From Rhizobium rhizogenes (GTDB lineage: Bacteria; Pseudomonadota; Alphaproteobacteria; Rhizobiales; Rhizobiaceae): a stretch of 64,000 nt of DNA. The notes under the pieces were generated by a model. That model saw nothing but the letters and a program-made list of their open reading frames with translations, had not been told where the DNA came from and made no database searches. Location of the stretch: assembly GCF_002005205.3 (NCBI RefSeq), contig NZ_CP019701.2, positions 992,001 through 1,056,000 on the forward strand. The letters are read 5' to 3'. Position numbers and translations under genes: made by a program. Numbering within the stretch: the stretch's first letter is position 1; every line of letters begins with the position of its first letter. Positions 63,325-64,000 of the stretch are shown here, in pieces.

Positions 63325-64000
63325 ATGAAGGCTGGTTCAAGATTTTTGAACGCTGTGTCGGCGGTTGCGCTGTCTGCTGGTGTTTCTTCGGTTGTGGGCC
63401 TTGGCGTGCTTGCCTCTGCCGGCGTTGCACAGGCAGCCGTTATCAGCAGGATTGATGTTCGCGGGGCCGAACGGTCCGGTGCGGACGCCGTGCGTTCCAA
63501 CATCACCATTGCGCCGGGTAAGAACTTTTCCAATTCGGACATCGATGAATCGGTGAAGCGTCTTTACGCCACCGGTTATTTCTCGAATGTCTCCATGCGC
63601 GTCTCCGGCAGCACGCTGGTCGTGACGGTCAACGAGAACCAGCTCGTCAATCAGGTGGTCTTCAACGGCAACCGCAAGATCAAGGACGACAAGCTCGCCG
63701 GTATCGTGCAGACGCAGCCGCTCGGCCCGTTCAATCAGGCAATCGTGACGGCGGATATCGCCCGCATCAAGGAAGCCTATTCCGCGATCGGCCGCAGCGA
63801 CGTTGAAATTACCACGCAGACCGTGTCCGTTGGTCAGGGTCGGGTGAACATCGCTTTCGTCATCAACGAAGGTGAGCGCACCAAGATCGGCCGTATCGAT
63901 TTCGTGGGCAACAATGCCTACAGCGACGGTCGTCTGGCCGCCGTCATCAACACCAAGAAGTCCAACATGCTGTCGTTCCTGACGCGTAAGGACGTTTACA
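63325..64000 (+). CDS. bamA: Outer membrane assembly factor BamA, N-terminal part (3' end outside window)
   Basis: The frame from ATG 63325 to the right edge gives 225 residues of BamA, the barrel component of the outer-membrane protein assembly machine. A signal peptide (ends near GVAQA, residues 35-37) is followed by POTRA domains beginning AVISRIDVRGAERSGADAVRSNI, with KRLYATGYFSNVSM and INEGERTKIGRIDFVGNNAYSD as POTRA patterns. It follows rseP as in most proteobacteria. The barrel lies outside the window. Confidence 0.93.
   Translation, partial: MKAGSRFLNAVSAVALSAGVSSVVGLGVLASAGVAQAAVISRIDVRGAERSGADAVRSNITIAPGKNFSNSDIDESVKRLYATGYFSNVSMRVSGSTLVVTVNENQLVNQVVFNGNRKIKDDKLAGIVQTQPLGPFNQAIVTADIARIKEAYSAIGRSDVEITTQTVSVGQGRVNIAFVINEGERTKIGRIDFVGNNAYSDGRLAAVINTKKSNMLSFLTRKDVY

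Noticed and set aside
1..64000. tRNA, rRNA, insertion sequences or prophage genes
   Set aside because: I scanned for tRNA-like ends, transposase motifs (DDE, tyrosine recombinase) and phage genes and saw none; small non-coding RNAs cannot be excluded.

Overview
The window reads as a piece of the main chromosome of a member of the Rhizobiaceae, most likely Agrobacterium. This rests on gene content: a full-length Growth Pole Ring protein, CckA, an EipB/DUF1849 protein, a complex I B17.2 subunit, a DksA lacking most zinc-finger cysteines, and RIME-like intergenic palindromes. No rRNA, tRNA, CRISPR array, insertion sequence or prophage was seen. Both ends are cut inside genes: gatA on the left and bamA on the right.

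Layout. 0-5 kb: gatA and gatB (tRNA amidation) are separated by an accessory island. The island holds a YjhX/TopAI-type toxin homologue between two related GNAT acetyltransferases, plus a DUF1294 membrane protein; two more GNAT genes follow gatB. 5-10 kb: complex I B17.2 subunit, a DUF2155 protein, then aroQ-accB-accC-aat on the minus strand and a DsbA-like thioredoxin. 10-14 kb: an aminotransferase, an ArsR regulator divergent from a NIPSNAP/ABM pair, and an SDR. 14-23 kb: RNase E, the amidase AmiC, PBP1a, and prfB with a programmed +1 frameshift. 23-34 kb: a hydrolase, NAD kinase, a PhzF protein, the 2,122-residue GPR protein, an Hpt protein and a 2Fe-2S ferredoxin. 34-40 kb: folP, folB, folK, the YcjX/YcjF pair and a SixA-like phosphatase. 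40-49 kb: dksA, a lone FliO-like gene, cckA, clpS and clpA. 49-56 kb: AzlCD, a PAP2 protein, LysR with a DUF1989 enzyme, and an overlapping RidA-GDPD-FemAB-HIT operon. 56-64 kb: eipB, then the conserved run rpsB-tsf-pyrH-frr-uppS-cdsA-rseP-bamA.

How the genes relate. Much of the window serves growth and the cell envelope: PBP1a and AmiC make and cut peptidoglycan, GPR organises polar growth, UppS and CdsA supply lipid carriers and phospholipid precursors, and RseP, BamA and EipB act in envelope assembly or integrity. CckA heads the alphaproteobacterial cell-cycle phosphorelay, and ClpS/ClpA form an N-end-rule protease adaptor and unfoldase, for which Aat makes substrates. Translation functions (gatAB, prfB, rpsB, tsf, frr) are scattered through the window.

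The most unusual signals are the YjhX-GNAT island, the RF2 recoding site, the 22-residue tandem repeats inside GPR, a near-perfect 19-bp terminator stem that contains the folP stop codon, and paired intergenic palindromes. Starts were moved from the longest open frame where a Shine-Dalgarno sequence, family length or overlap with a neighbour argued for it; those choices are stated in each entry.
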